Of a stretch of 64,000 bases of DNA, positions 30,195 through 40,648 are shown in pieces. The translations under genes and the position numbers were made by a program. The notes below the pieces were generated by a model. That model worked only from the letters and a program-made list of their open reading frames with translations. It was not told where the DNA came from and made no database searches. Every line of letters begins with the position of its first letter. Position 1 is the stretch's first letter. Source of the stretch: Bolinopsis microptera (taxonomy: Eukaryota > Ctenophora > Tentaculata > Lobata > Bolinopsidae); assembly GCF_026151205.1 (NCBI RefSeq), contig NC_087075.1, positions 6,962,858-7,026,857 of the forward strand, in the 5' to 3' direction.

Positions 30195-32702
30195 TGTTTA
30201 AGCACTAAGTTGGCTTTTTTGTATGTTGCTTCTCTAGACGGTCCTGATATGAAGATATTAGTGTCATCAGCATAAAGTACAAATTTCACTTCACTGTCTG
30301 AAAAACAGTTTACTATATCGTTCATATACAGTAGGAAGAGTAATGGCCCTAGAATTGACCCTTGAGGAACCCCGAATTCCACATCCATTGTTTCTGATGG
30401 TACATCGTTATACATCACATACTGCTTTCTGTTAGTCAAGTAGCTTTTTAGTAAAGTTAGTGCTGTGCCCCTAATACCATAGGAATTTAGCTTGCTTAGA
30501 AGAATATTGTGATCAAGGGTGTCAAAGGCTTTGCTCAAGTCTATGAATATGCCTAGGACATGTTTATTGCTAGCCAGGGACTTTGTAACAGAGTCTATAG
30601 ATTTGTGTAGAGCATGGGCGGTAGAATGGCCTTTTCTAAATCCAAACTGCGAGTCTGTTAGTACACCTTTAGATGTGAAGAAATTATAGAGCCGTTTGTA
30701 AATGACCTTCTCGAAAATTTTTCCAAATAAAGGTAATATTGATACAGGCCGATAATTTTCAATACATTCCTTATTGTCTTTCTTGTAAATAGGAATAACT
30801 TTACCAGTTTTAAAAATACTTGGGAATGTTCCACTTTGTATACATATGTTGTAAAGCCTAGCCAAGGTACCAGCGATGAGCTTTGCCGATTTTTTTACAA
30901 CGATTATAGGTATGTCACTTGCCTTGCCATTTTGAAAATCTCTGATGACCTCGATAATCTCATCTTCATTAGTTTCTTCTAGGTATATGGAGTCGGACAC
31001 TGAATTAGACATGAATTGAGCAAATGATTCTACTGGTTCCAGAGAAATACTATTGTTCGACAATACATTTCTATTGAGATTGCTTGCAAGAGATGTAAAG
31101 TATTCACAAAATTTGTTAGCAATTATTCGTCTGCAAGTAATTCTCTGGCCATCTATGACAAAATCGTCCTTACATCTAGACATATTCTTACCACGGAGTT
31201 CATTGATAACTTCCCAGGTCTTTTTTGAGTTCATGCTGTACTTCTCGAATTTTCTAGTATAGCACATAGCTTTTGCCATATTTATTGAGTTTTTGAGAAA
31301 CTTGTCGAATTCCTTGTAGCAGATGTGCTTGTTTTGATCCCCGTCAGGTAGTTTTAATGTACAAGTCTTCTTCCATTCGAAATACAGCCTAGCTTTCTTG
31401 TCTATGGAATTAATTAGCCCCTGGGTAATCCAAGGGTTAGTTATGCTGTTGCGTTTAGTGGTTCTAGGAGTAAGAAGTTTGCAAGACAAATCTATCTTTT
31501 CTTGAAATAACTGCATGAAAGAGTCAAATGTGTCACAGCTGTTCTGGAACCTATCTATATCGTTTTCTATTTCAAGACAGAGCTTCTCTAGGTTAGCATT
31601 ACTATAGTCGTAGTGTATGGTAATTTTGTCTGGTGAATCAGGTTTAGGCACAGAGTTAGGGGGAAGCTCAACTAGAGTGAATACAGGGTGATGGTGGGAG
31701 ATATTATCAGATATCACACCAGAAATAAGGGATTGGTCTACTACATTGGTGTGGATATTGTCGATACAAGTCCTGGAACAGCCAGGCATTTGGTGTGTTG
31801 GTACTGATATGGTTGGTGTGAAGCCGTTGTTGAATATTATTTTCTTGGAATTTGTCCTCTGATGGAGATGGGTCTTTCAAAATGTTGACATTGAAATCAC
31901 CAAGAATGTATACTTTTTTGCCATTCAATTTTGAGAGAATACGTTCATATGCTTCGTTGAACAGTTCAAGTGATGCGTTCGGGGGACGGTAGATAACCCC
32001 TACAACAGTTGGGTCTTGCAAGCTAGTGATAGATACAAATAGTGATTCTATGTGTTCATTACAGAGAGATAAGCCAGTAATCTTGTTAAAGTTAAGGGAA
32101 TCGTGCAGGTAAAGACACACTCCTGACCCTTTACTCTTGAACTGGTTTTTCTTTTGACAAAAGTAACGTGATTGATAACAGGAGGAGTATCCGTTAAGCT
32201 GATACAGGGCTCCATTTTCGGGATTGGTGTTTGTTTCTGCAAGGCCGATAACAGAGAATTTGTGGTCGATACAAGACAGCTCAACTGCAAAGTTGTCAAA
32301 GTTGGATGCATTTCCATCAATGTTAAGAAATAATTTGGACAAATATTTAACTGATTTTTTAGGTAGGATGGTGGCATTCAACTCTTTTATGGAGAATGTT
32401 TTGCAATTTTCAAGAACCTTTGAGCTATTGTAGATAGATTCTATATAATTGACTGGCTCATCATCAATGAGGCCATTGTTTGCAAAGTGGGGAGCTTGGT
32501 AGAAAGGGTTGTACCGAACAATATCATTGGCATCAGTGCATATTTTGCAGTATGTTCCATCTCGAAATTTGACTATGTTATCATCAGTTTTGCATTTTTT
32601 GTGCATTATTTTGTCACACATCTGACAAATTATGAATGGATGTCCAGCACGCACAGGTCTATTGCAGCAGCAGCAAATTTCGCATATTAGTTTGACTATC
32701 AT
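30195..32702 (-). pseudogene. LINE copy B ORF2, 5' and RT parts, frameshifted and interrupted
   Basis: The same protein as copy A ORF2. The first frame (32,702-31,707) contains the Cys/His finger and most of the endonuclease up to GDFNVN. A one-base insertion in a T run near 31,842 shifts the frame. The second frame (31,789-30,188) contains SHHHP, the whole reverse transcriptase including GVPQGSILGPLLF and YADD, and then meets the 4.1-kb insert. Copy B is intact where copy A is broken, so each copy independently supports the family reading frame. The ATG overlaps the ORF1 stop, as in copy A. Confidence 0.9.
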
Positions 32703-34657
32703 GACTGAAGTACAGATCTACGGGGACGTGGGGAAAATCTATTTTGGGCCTTGGCAACAGCACTGAACAACCTCCCATCAACGGGGCTACCTAGGATCTT
32801 ATGGGCAATTGCCCGAGAGAGTTTAAAGATACCGTTTGATCCAAGGTGGATTGGGTCATCCGGCTTCTTGTATCTACAGAACTGCTTGTTCAGTAGACCC
32901 TCTTCATCGACAAAACTATCAAAATCTAAAGTTCCTATCCTAGTGTTAGTATTACAGTAACCAAATAATAAACTATTAAATTCCATGGCTCTGTCATTCA
33001 GCCAGGAGGACCTAGTTGGTAGGATGGGTGAGACTATAACTTTAGAATATGGACACAAATCACAAATATTCTTGAGCTTCTTCGTCAGCTCATCAGCCCA
33101 ATGTTTAACATCACCCCCTCCCCTTTTAATATTATTTACACCACAGTGTACTACAACGTTCTTGTATCCTACACAAATAGCAGGGTCTAACTGATCTATT
33201 GTGAAACATTCAACTCTTTTTCCAGGCAGTTTGTGACCAAATGTCCCTTTCCCTGCACCAAACCGGAGGAACCGGGTGTTTGAGTCACCAATAATCAATG
33301 TTGCATTGGTGCTGTTGCTAACATAACGGAACGTTATACTGAATCTTATGTCCCTCTTCTCAGTGCTCTTATCTATTCTGTGGTCCCAGAGGAACTGGGA
33401 CTGCTTGCTCATGATATAAAGACTGCGTCCCTCTATCGTCTCAATGACTTCCCCATTTGTTGAGCCTTTCATTGAGAACTTAACCGAGCACTGGCTTCCT
33501 AAGGATACTGTGAAAATCGAACTGTCGTGCACAAGAGAGTTCTCGTTGTCCGAGTGTTTGGGGAGAAAGCTGCTCTCATCATTGTACCGGTTGATCAAGC
33601 ATTGATTAATAACTGTACCAGGGCAATGCTTCTTTATTCTTGAGGCAAGTTCAACAAGAACATCGGGGAGGTCTTCTGATTTGGGCTTAGCAGCTTTTGC
33701 CCCAGGGTAATCATATGGTTCTCCAAAGCTTATAACTCCATGCCCATTTTCTGAGTTACAGTCAAAATCATCTTTCTGTTGATCAAGGAAATTTAAGAGC
33801 TCAGAGTTCAAGGTGGTATCAATGAATTCTGGTACATAAGACATAATGTGCTTGGACTTAGGTTCGTCTGCACTTGAAGGCTTCTGTGCATCCAGTAGGA
33901 GTTGTTCATGGTCTGATTCGCAGGCTGCTGGTGACCCTATGTTAAAAGGAGGTAAGGCCAGGTCAGGAGTGGACACGTTGGAAGACCTACTGTTTTTGAA
34001 ACAGTTAATATCAAGTTTAAGTTCAGCAAGCTTGGAGTTGATGGAGTCAAGAGTCCTAAGATGGCTATCGTTGTCTTTCAAGCTTTTGATGGATATTTGG
34101 ATGGCTTCTAAAGACTTGTGTATAGAGCTTCCGTCAGAGATAGTATGACCCATTGGAATGGTGGAGGGAGCTGACAAGTATGACGGGGACTTAACGTCGT
34201 GGTCACATTTCTTGCCACTAACAACAGCACAAACATTTTCAGCAAGGCCAAGCAAGGATAGGAGACCCTCTGCCAGGGTGGCTTTATTAAGAGAGGAACA
34301 ACCCTTAACCATAGATGGCGTTATGATTCCAAAGTTGTTCACTTCAACTTTCAAAAGGTTAGAAATGTTAAGCTTGATGATATCTATCTCTGAGCGCAGG
34401 CTCTGCGAATGAGTTAACAAAAAGTTGTCGAAGGGGGCAGACTCATTTGAAAAGAAACTAATAAGGCTGCTACAGTTTTTATTTTCCTCTGATTCATGAA
34501 GTATTTTGTCGACGTCGTTCAGTACTTCATCAATATCGGCAATGATATTTGTAGCGGGTGTAGTCTGGTCCGGAACCGTAGCGGGTGTAGTCTGGTCCGG
34601 AACAGGTTGTGGACTCTCACACTTTTCTGGGTGAGTGTCGTTAGATGTATCAATCAT
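32699..34657 (-). CDS. LINE copy B ORF1: AlkB-like dioxygenase and SGNH hydrolase
   Basis: The frame is open to 34,717; the Met at 34,657 aligns with the preferred copy A start. The N-terminal region differs much from copy A, including a repeated PDQTTPAT tract, but the AlkB residues HSD, H and RxxxxxR are all kept (KHSDNE, DHRIDK, RFSITFR). So are the SGNH residues (GDSN, CGVNN, DPIH). The SGNH part is almost identical to copy A, whereas the AlkB and N-terminal parts differ at roughly a fifth to a quarter of positions by eye. No stop or frameshift was seen, so this ORF1 could still be functional even though ORF2 is broken. Confidence 0.9.
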   Translation of the reverse strand: MIDTSNDTHPEKCESPQPVPDQTTPATVPDQTTPATNIIADIDEVLNDVDKILHESEENKNCSSLISFFSNESAPFDNFLLTHSQSLRSEIDIIKLNISNLLKVEVNNFGIITPSMVKGCSSLNKATLAEGLLSLLGLAENVCAVVSGKKCDHDVKSPSYLSAPSTIPMGHTISDGSSIHKSLEAIQISIKSLKDNDSHLRTLDSINSKLAELKLDINCFKNSRSSNVSTPDLALPPFNIGSPAACESDHEQLLLDAQKPSSADEPKSKHIMSYVPEFIDTTLNSELLNFLDQQKDDFDCNSENGHGVISFGEPYDYPGAKAAKPKSEDLPDVLVELASRIKKHCPGTVINQCLINRYNDESSFLPKHSDNENSLVHDSSIFTVSLGSQCSVKFSMKGSTNGEVIETIEGRSLYIMSKQSQFLWDHRIDKSTEKRDIRFSITFRYVSNSTNATLIIGDSNTRFLRFGAGKGTFGHKLPGKRVECFTIDQLDPAICVGYKNVVVHCGVNNIKRGGGDVKHWADELTKKLKNICDLCPYSKVIVSPILPTRSSWLNDRAMEFNSLLFGYCNTNTRIGTLDFDSFVDEEGLLNKQFCRYKKPDDPIHLGSNGIFKLSRAIAHKILGSPVDGRLFSAVAKAQNRFSPRPRRSVLQS

Positions 34658-35276
34658 GGCGTAGAAGCGTTGAGGGTACCAGACAGACCAGGGGGCACCT
34701 TCACGTCCAACCAGCACACCCCCTGAAAAGAAAGAAGAGCAGATAGCAGTTTCGAATATTCTGTATTGGAAGAAAAAATCCAGTTTACAACAATGAAAGT
34801 GTAAACGGGATTAGTCAAAATGATTCAAAAGAAAGATTGAAAAATTGAACAGACTGACGGACTACGACACATGGGACAAAAGAGTGAGTGCGTATGAAAA
34901 ATATGAGGTGGTTGGACTGGCAAGCCCTATCATTGAATCAGAATACATTACATATATAATCCATAGGCCACATAATATGTCAGCCTGTTCTTGGAGCACA
35001 GCCCCAAAAGTTATCAGAAGTGATGTTCAAGTTTAAAGTTTAAAATTCTTTCAACACTATCTACACATTAATCAGGGTTGTCCAACTGTCCAATTGTGGA
35101 TTGTGGTGTGAATGGAGTTATACATTGCCAAACAGAAACATTATTCACTACAACTACTTAACTTCTTAACAGGTTAAGAGTGCCAGTCTTCTGTTTCAGC
35201 ACCCCCTGGACCATCATAGTACCCCCGATGCAGTTAACTTTAGCAAGCCATGGACATATTGGACATCCTCAATAAA
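34658..35276 (-). promoter_or_regulatory. 5' leader of LINE copy B
   Basis: Colinear with the copy A leader. Both contain the tract GACGGACTACGACACATGGG and the same 5' terminal region. It probably includes the internal promoter; no specific motif is identified. Confidence 0.6.
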
Positions 35277-35956
35277 TGTAATAGATTTGTAGTGTTGTAA
35301 TTAGTTTAAAATAGTTGTAAATAGTATTTGCAACAGTCAGGCAGCAGCAGTTAGCAACAGTCAGTAGCAGTTATAAGCAGCAGTTTCTTTGCACTTTAGT
35401 CTCCCTGTGAGCAGTCAGCAGCAGTTTTTGCACGTACTTTAGTCTCCCTGTGGCCAAATAAAAATACGAGCTAAAAACCATTGGCGCACGGCTTTATATA
35501 TTTATTAGTAGTATAATATACGTCCAATTCCATTTCACATCTTCCATAATTAACAGGATCTTAAACAGGATTAACATAAACGGGATTAAACAGGATTAAA
35601 CATTAATTTTTCAATGAAAGCCCTAACACTCACGTTTTGATTAATATTATACATCAATAGAGAAATAAATAAATAAATAATGTGCAAGTGTTCTTAAAAT
35701 TCAAATTTTAAAAATCATTTAAATTTAACTTCGTCACATCTTGGTCAAAAGAGAAACAAGTGCAAATATAATAATTTAATTCCGATCCCACGAGCATCGT
35801 TCCATAATAATATGATATCGTTCCATAGTAGTATGACATGATGATATGAATTAGTAACCGAATATCAACAGTTCAGTAACCGAATATCAACAGCCTAGCT
35901 AGAATGAAAGGTAAATATTAAAACGAATTAGCCCTAGCACTTAGAAACACTCCAGA
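35277..35956. other. Gene-free flank of LINE copy B
   Basis: It holds CAG-rich, partly duplicated tracts (GCAGCAGTTT...CTTTAGTCTCCCTGTG twice at 35,377-35,460), the partner of the inverted repeat at 19,272-19,304, and AT-rich sequence with a duplicated CAGTAACCGAATATCAACAG tract near 35,870. No gene. Confidence 0.5.
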
Positions 35957-36116
35957 CAGTGGCGTAACTTAGGGCCCCGCAGACCCCGCTGTGCGTATGA
36001 GGGGCGCAATTTTCCTGAATTTTAGGCCCTTTCACTGAAAAAACGCCTTATTTGTGTATTTTCCTGTCCAATTGAAAATTGAGCGGGGGGCGCCAACACA
36101 CAAAGTAACGCCACTG
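35957..36116. mobile_element. 160-bp hAT-type MITE with 8-bp target duplication
   Basis: Ends are CAGTGGCGTAACTT and AAGTAACGCCACTG. The target duplication ACTCCAGA lies at 35,949-35,956 and 36,117-36,124. There is no coding capacity. Related copies are at 45,491-45,802 and 52,236-61,094, each also with an 8-bp duplication, which points to the hAT superfamily. Confidence 0.92.
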
Positions 36117-36404
36117 ACTCCAGAGGTGTTTATAACACAAAATTGAAATATAATCCCTGTGCGTCCCAGCGTTATGTGTGTTGTACCTATTTACTGCCAC
36201 CAGCATGACGTAAACCCCCATGACATAGGGTTAAAATGCTCCCCTGGCGAGATATTGGCGAAAAACTGTCTCGATCACGTGATATGACCGTGTAAGGAAG
36301 TTAGTCTAAATGTAATTCCTTATTCCTCGATGAATTTGTTATTCTCAATTTGAATTATTGTCTTAAACGAATTAGCCCTAGCACTTAGCAATGCACCCGG
36401 AGGT

Positions 36405-37000
36405 GATTATACTTTTATAATACCTTCCGGGAATTATATCCACTAAATCTCGGGGACACCGAGAGCTAATAATTTGCAGATATATCCCGCAAGGGAAGCG
36501 AAGGTATTATCAGCATAGACTCAGACTGGCTGGCGGCAAGTTTCAAAACAAATAATATAATAATAGCTTGGCTATTGAGTGCTGAGCGCAATAATTCCCG
36601 ACAGCTTGCTGGAGGGAACGCGCAGGCACGAAATTGCCAACCTATTATGTATCATAATACATTCCGGTTCCGATTAGAAGGTGTGTAATGTGATACGTGC
36701 GCATGATACAATATAGTGTCTAATATATAGAACGCCAGTGTTATTTGTTTTACAACTTGCCGCCAGCCAGTCTGAGTCTATGCTGATAATACCTTTGCTT
36801 CCCTTGTGGGAAAAATGTGCAAATTATCAGCTCTCGGTGTCCCCGAGTTTTAGTGGATATAATTCCCAGAAGGTATTATAATATAATAATACCTTGGCTA
36901 TTGAGTGCTGAGCGCGATAATTCCCGACAGCTTGCTGGAGGGAACGCGCGGGCACGAAATTGCCAAGGTGTTATGTATTATAATATTTTCCGGTTCCGAC
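36405..37000. repeat. Pair of related palindromic repeat elements
   Basis: Two copies lie in partly inverted arrangement. Shared blocks include GACTGGCTGGCGGCAAGTTT (inverted in the second), CTTGCTGGAGGGAACGCGC, GGTATTATCAGC and TATAATTCCC. Further copies occur near 39,590-39,860, and a related family lies at 40,360-40,500 and 45,150-45,320. No coding frame. They behave like a miniature inverted-repeat family, but I could not fix a target duplication. Confidence 0.7.
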
Positions 37001-37489
37001 ATGAACGTATTTGGTTTCTTTGCGGACACAATCGTATGATTTTGCTGCTGCTAATATAGTAGAAGATTTTTAATTTTGTATGTGTCAGTTTAATAAGTGA
37101 TAAATATTATTCACTTGGGATGCATTGAACAAAGGAAACTTCTTTTTTAAAGTATAAAATGGAGTAAGCATTAATATTGTCCTGTAGTAATACAAGATAT
37201 TTCAAAAATATTGTCCAGATTTAAAAAACAGTAACAAATTTTATAAAGGAGCAAAATGCCCATTATCGCGTCGGTTGCCATTAGTTAGTTAGTTCATAAA
37301 GCTTACAAATTTGATTTGTTAAGCTCATTTCTTCCAGCGATTCAACTTTGTTAAATTTTTTGCTCTGTTCCAAAAGTCGAATTTTGAGAAAAATGGGGTT
37401 AACATCCAAGCTGTGACTTTCTTTCTAATATTTGGTAATAGATATTTAGTAAATTCTAGGCTTCGATGAAAACCTTAAACAATGAATCA

Positions 37490-37540
37490 AGGACAATATT
37501 AATGCCGCCCTTTATTCAAGGGCGGCATTAATATTGTCCT
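37490..37540. repeat. Perfect 23-bp hairpin beside the recombinase gene
   Basis: Arms 37,490-37,512 and 37,518-37,540 are perfectly complementary around the loop TATTC. The right arm tract GCATTAATATTGTCCTGTAG (37,525) also occurs as a direct repeat at 37,168. It lies 15 bp beyond the end of the recombinase coding region. Confidence 0.95.
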
Positions 37541-37554
37541 GTAGTAATAAATAT

Positions 37555-39408
37555 TCAATAATTTCTCCATAAACTCGTCCTTTGAGAAAATGCTACGTTA
37601 ATGTTCTCGTTATCTTCACTCTCAAAGTCAATAGGTTCATTCTTAATTACAGTTTTGGCTACGGAGTCTGTTTCTGACAGGGATTCCAGATCTGAATCTG
37701 TAATGTCGATTATCGCGTCCGTCTGTGTTGCTGTGTCTGCTGTACAACTGGATCTCGTGTCTCCTGAAGTGAATAGAATTGTTAAAAATATCATCCTTCA
37801 ATAAGCAAAATTCAACATCTCTGGAAATTTTAAAACACGTCCGATTGTTATTCAATACAAGCATTTGATAACAGAAACTTATACAAATTTTAGAAAGTCC
37901 ACTAATGCTGTGTTTAGGGAAAAGAGCAATTAATTTGAGATTTACCTTTTATTTCTGTTTGAGATGATTGACTGCAGTTGGCTGTGATCATAATCTCCGT
38001 TTGTGTCGTTGTGTCTTCTGTTGCTGGTGTGTATCTGTTTTCTGCTGCTGTGGTGTTTCTGTTTTCTGCTGCTGCGGAACTAGAACTCTCATTTCCTGCG
38101 GCAAATATAAACGTTAAAAGGAATGTATTAGATAACAGAAACCTGTTGCATTTATGCTGTGTTTTGGGCAACAAATATTAATTTGAAATTTAACGGCAAA
38201 AATAATCGTTAAAAAGAATGCATTAGATAACAGAAACCTGTTGCATTAATGCTGTGTTTTGGGAAACAAATGTTAATTTGAAATTTACCTCTCACTGCAT
38301 CAGATAATCTCTTCGTGAGATCTTTTCCACTAGGGCGCTCGTACGACTTTAGTGATTTATCCGAAATGTGTCCTGTGCGAAGTCTGATTTCTGAATCAGT
38401 AAACATCCCTGTGCTCCTAAGATTCGTTATGGTGGTATGCCGCAAGTGTCTTAAAGTACCATTAAAGTCTGTCTCAGAAATCTTTGCCATTTGGAACGAT
38501 TCTGTAAACAAAACTGGGAAATAGTTCTTTCCGATGGACCTGTTTGAGTACCATATTTCTGTAAGCTTTCCCTTTTCTTTAGTTAACCTAGGTTTTACAT
38601 GGTGCAAGAGCTTAACGGGATCACAGTGTGTGGCATTGCGTACTTCAGCGGAGCAATGTTGAAGGTACCGTTCTAGGATGTAGTGGAGGTCTCTTTCATC
38701 ATCTTTAGTAGAGCGGTGGTCTATTACTTTTTTATCCCTGTTAACGGATTGAATTCCAGGTTGATGGTTTTTAGACCGGTTTTCGGTGTAAGTATACAAT
38801 ACAGTATTCTCATCAACTGGTGAGGATTGCAGGTCTGCTAGGCTTAAATCAGAGAGTTCTGAACCGCCTCTTAGAGTCAACATTTTAGTCAATACATACA
38901 CAACTGCTCGCAGAAGTCCCCGAGGGTCATCTAAGTCTAAAGCGTACGTCCAGAGGCTGTCTTCCTGTTCAGAAGTAACTATATCTTCACCTCGTTTCCT
39001 CTTTTTGTCTCTTCTTAATCCTTGCAAATGCTTCATTCGTCCGTTTATGAGCCGGTTAAGAAATCCAAACTTTGGTTCTTTCGACATGAAATTTCCTGTT
39101 TCACCATTGTTCACTACACTCACTCTACAGAGAGCAAGTATAAGGGCATGAAAAGTTTTGGCTTCATATGGTTGCCCCTTGATGTCAGTAACTTCAGTAA
39201 TGAGCTTTGATAGAACAAAAGTTATTCTGTCTAGAGGAACGTCGTTGAACTCACTAGGAATGTTGTCCAAGGGGGCCACTTCGTTGTGGCACAATGCCCA
39301 GGCTCTGTATCTGTTTTTCGACCAGTTATTCTGATTCTTTGTCCCCTGACCATCTGAATCAGCTGCCAGTAGCTGTAATTCATCTTCACTCAGTGGTCGG
39401 ATGTTCAT
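37555..39408 (-). CDS. Crypton-like tyrosine recombinase, three exons
   Basis: Exon 1 (39,408-38,289), exon 2 (38,095-37,946) and exon 3 (37,763-37,555) join in phase with GT-AG introns to give 492 residues with no stops. The core fold contains LRGGSEL (first catalytic Arg), RHLRHTTITNLRSTG (His-x-x-Arg box region), a GH-containing TGHISDKS and SYERP with the probable nucleophile Tyr, the layout of tyrosine recombinases. The N-terminus resembles that of Crypton and KIAA1958/ZMYM-like proteins. Exons 2 and 3 encode Thr/Glu-rich tails (ATEDTTTQTE, ADTATQTD). Such enzymes integrate circular DNA by site-specific recombination. It is either an element's own recombinase or a domesticated one; the intact frame fits both. 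Confidence 0.82.
38100..38287. repeat. Tandem duplication in intron 1 of the recombinase gene
   Basis: Two units of about 92 bp share AGATAACAGAAACCTGTTGC and ATGCTGTGTTTTGGG and end in ATTTGAAATTTA. A third, more diverged unit precedes the exon 2 donor at 37,868-37,945. The units appear to contain relics of donor sites, suggesting duplication of an exon-intron module. Confidence 0.85.
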
Positions 39409-40648
39409 GATTAAAACTCGACAGTCACAATAACAAAAAGGTTCTGATTAACAAAGGATATAGCAACTGACTAACGACTGACGTATTTGGAACTGGTTCA
39501 AATTAGGGACCGTGCCAACGCGTGCAGCATGGTGCGCGCACCTCTCCCACGCTTTCCAGTCACGTGACAAGAACTCTCATAAGAAAATATCCAGCCCGGG
39601 TATTATCAGTTTAAATGTAGCGCATCCCCGCTCATCAAGGCGACGGGGAGTCTGGGCTGATAATACCTCGGTTTCTCTAGCGGGAATAATGTACAAATTA
39701 TCAGCTCTCAGTGTCGGAGACTTTTAGTGGATATAATTCCCAGAAGGTATTATAAAATACAATACCTCCACTACTTCGTGCATGCGTGTTCCCTCCAGCA
39801 AGCTGTCGGGAATTATCGCGCTTAGCAGAGGCGGCTATTGAGGGCGTCCAGGCGTCCGTGGACGCCTTAAAATTATTATCTGGTGGCTGGTGCTTAAAAT
39901 AGAAATAGTAATTAGTAATAGTGTTAGGAAATAACAAATCGCAATATAAAGGTCTTCATTTACTATCATACGTTTTGATGTAAGCGCACGCGTGATCTTC
40001 GTGAAATTTTGTGTTGTAGGGAGTCCTGGACCACTCAGCCGCGCAGTTTTAACACATAGTTAATTGTAAACGTTACAAAGCACATCGTGCGCATCCCACT
40101 ATAGGTAATCTATTATGATTTGCCTCGATTTGGGGGTCCAGGACCCTTTGCAATTTGACTGCTATATGATACTGCGCGGCTGAGATCGTACACGTGTGGA
40201 CTGGTGTCCTGTTTCACCCATGTTATAAGTTTTTGTGTTTGTTTGCTGTCGCCTGTAAAGTGTTACACAATACACATTACATTTACAAGGCCCTGTGTGT
40301 AATGTAATCGGTAGTTTGGAGGGATCAGCTTGAGCCGGCTCCAGCTTGAGCGTTTTGTGTATTATAATATTTTCCGGGAATTATTTCCCCGAAAAGTCGT
40401 AGACACTGGTAACCAATAATTTCCTGCAAGGGTTGCCGGAGTATTATGAGGAAAGACTGCAAGTCACTTCACTGGACTGGCTGGCAGGAAGTTTCAAAAC
40501 AAATAACAGTTGCACACTATATAATATTACACACTATAATTTATCTGCGCATTTGGAGTCGTTTAAACCTTTTATTTAAACAACTAGATAATTGTACCTT
40601 TTTAAAAATCCAATCCTGATAGCTTGAAAAGCGAGAGGATTTTCTAGT
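39409..40648. other. Gene-free stretch with palindromic repeats
   Basis: It lies between the divergent recombinase and TMEM260-like genes. There are repeat copies at 39,590-39,860 (CTTGCTGGAGGGAACACG inverted) and 40,360-40,500 (TATTTTCCGGGAATTATTTC, CTGGCTGGCAGGAAGTTTC). A regulatory region for either gene may be here; no motif is certain. Confidence 0.45.

Larger units (their letters stand above)
26041..30202. mobile_element. 4.1-kb insert in LINE copy B with short inverted ends
   Basis: Alignment with copy A shows an insertion at 26,049-30,194 bounded by an imperfect 8-bp duplication (GGTTTAAG at 26,041-26,048 and TGTTTAAG at 30,195-30,202). Near the ends is an inverted repeat, AATCACTCTACAGTCGA, at about 26,059 and, inverted, at 30,165-30,181. 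The outermost 9-12 bases do not match. It carries a Penelope-like C-terminal fragment, a CCCTGA array and a tandem duplication, but no transposase, so it may be a non-autonomous DNA element that collected other sequences. Confidence 0.65.
19324..35276 (-). mobile_element. LINE family 1, copy B, split by two later insertions
   Basis: The element begins at 35,276 with the same 5' end as copy A and ends at about 19,324 with the same CTTG-type 3' tail. Its own sequence is the sum of 35,276-30,195, about 26,048-25,382 and 20,179-19,324. A 4.1-kb insert (26,049-30,194) interrupts ORF2 after the YADD region, and a Ty3/gypsy element (20,180-25,381) interrupts the end of ORF2. The duplicated bases at each junction show that both insertions came after the LINE. 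I see no convincing target duplication for this LINE copy itself. Confidence 0.88.
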
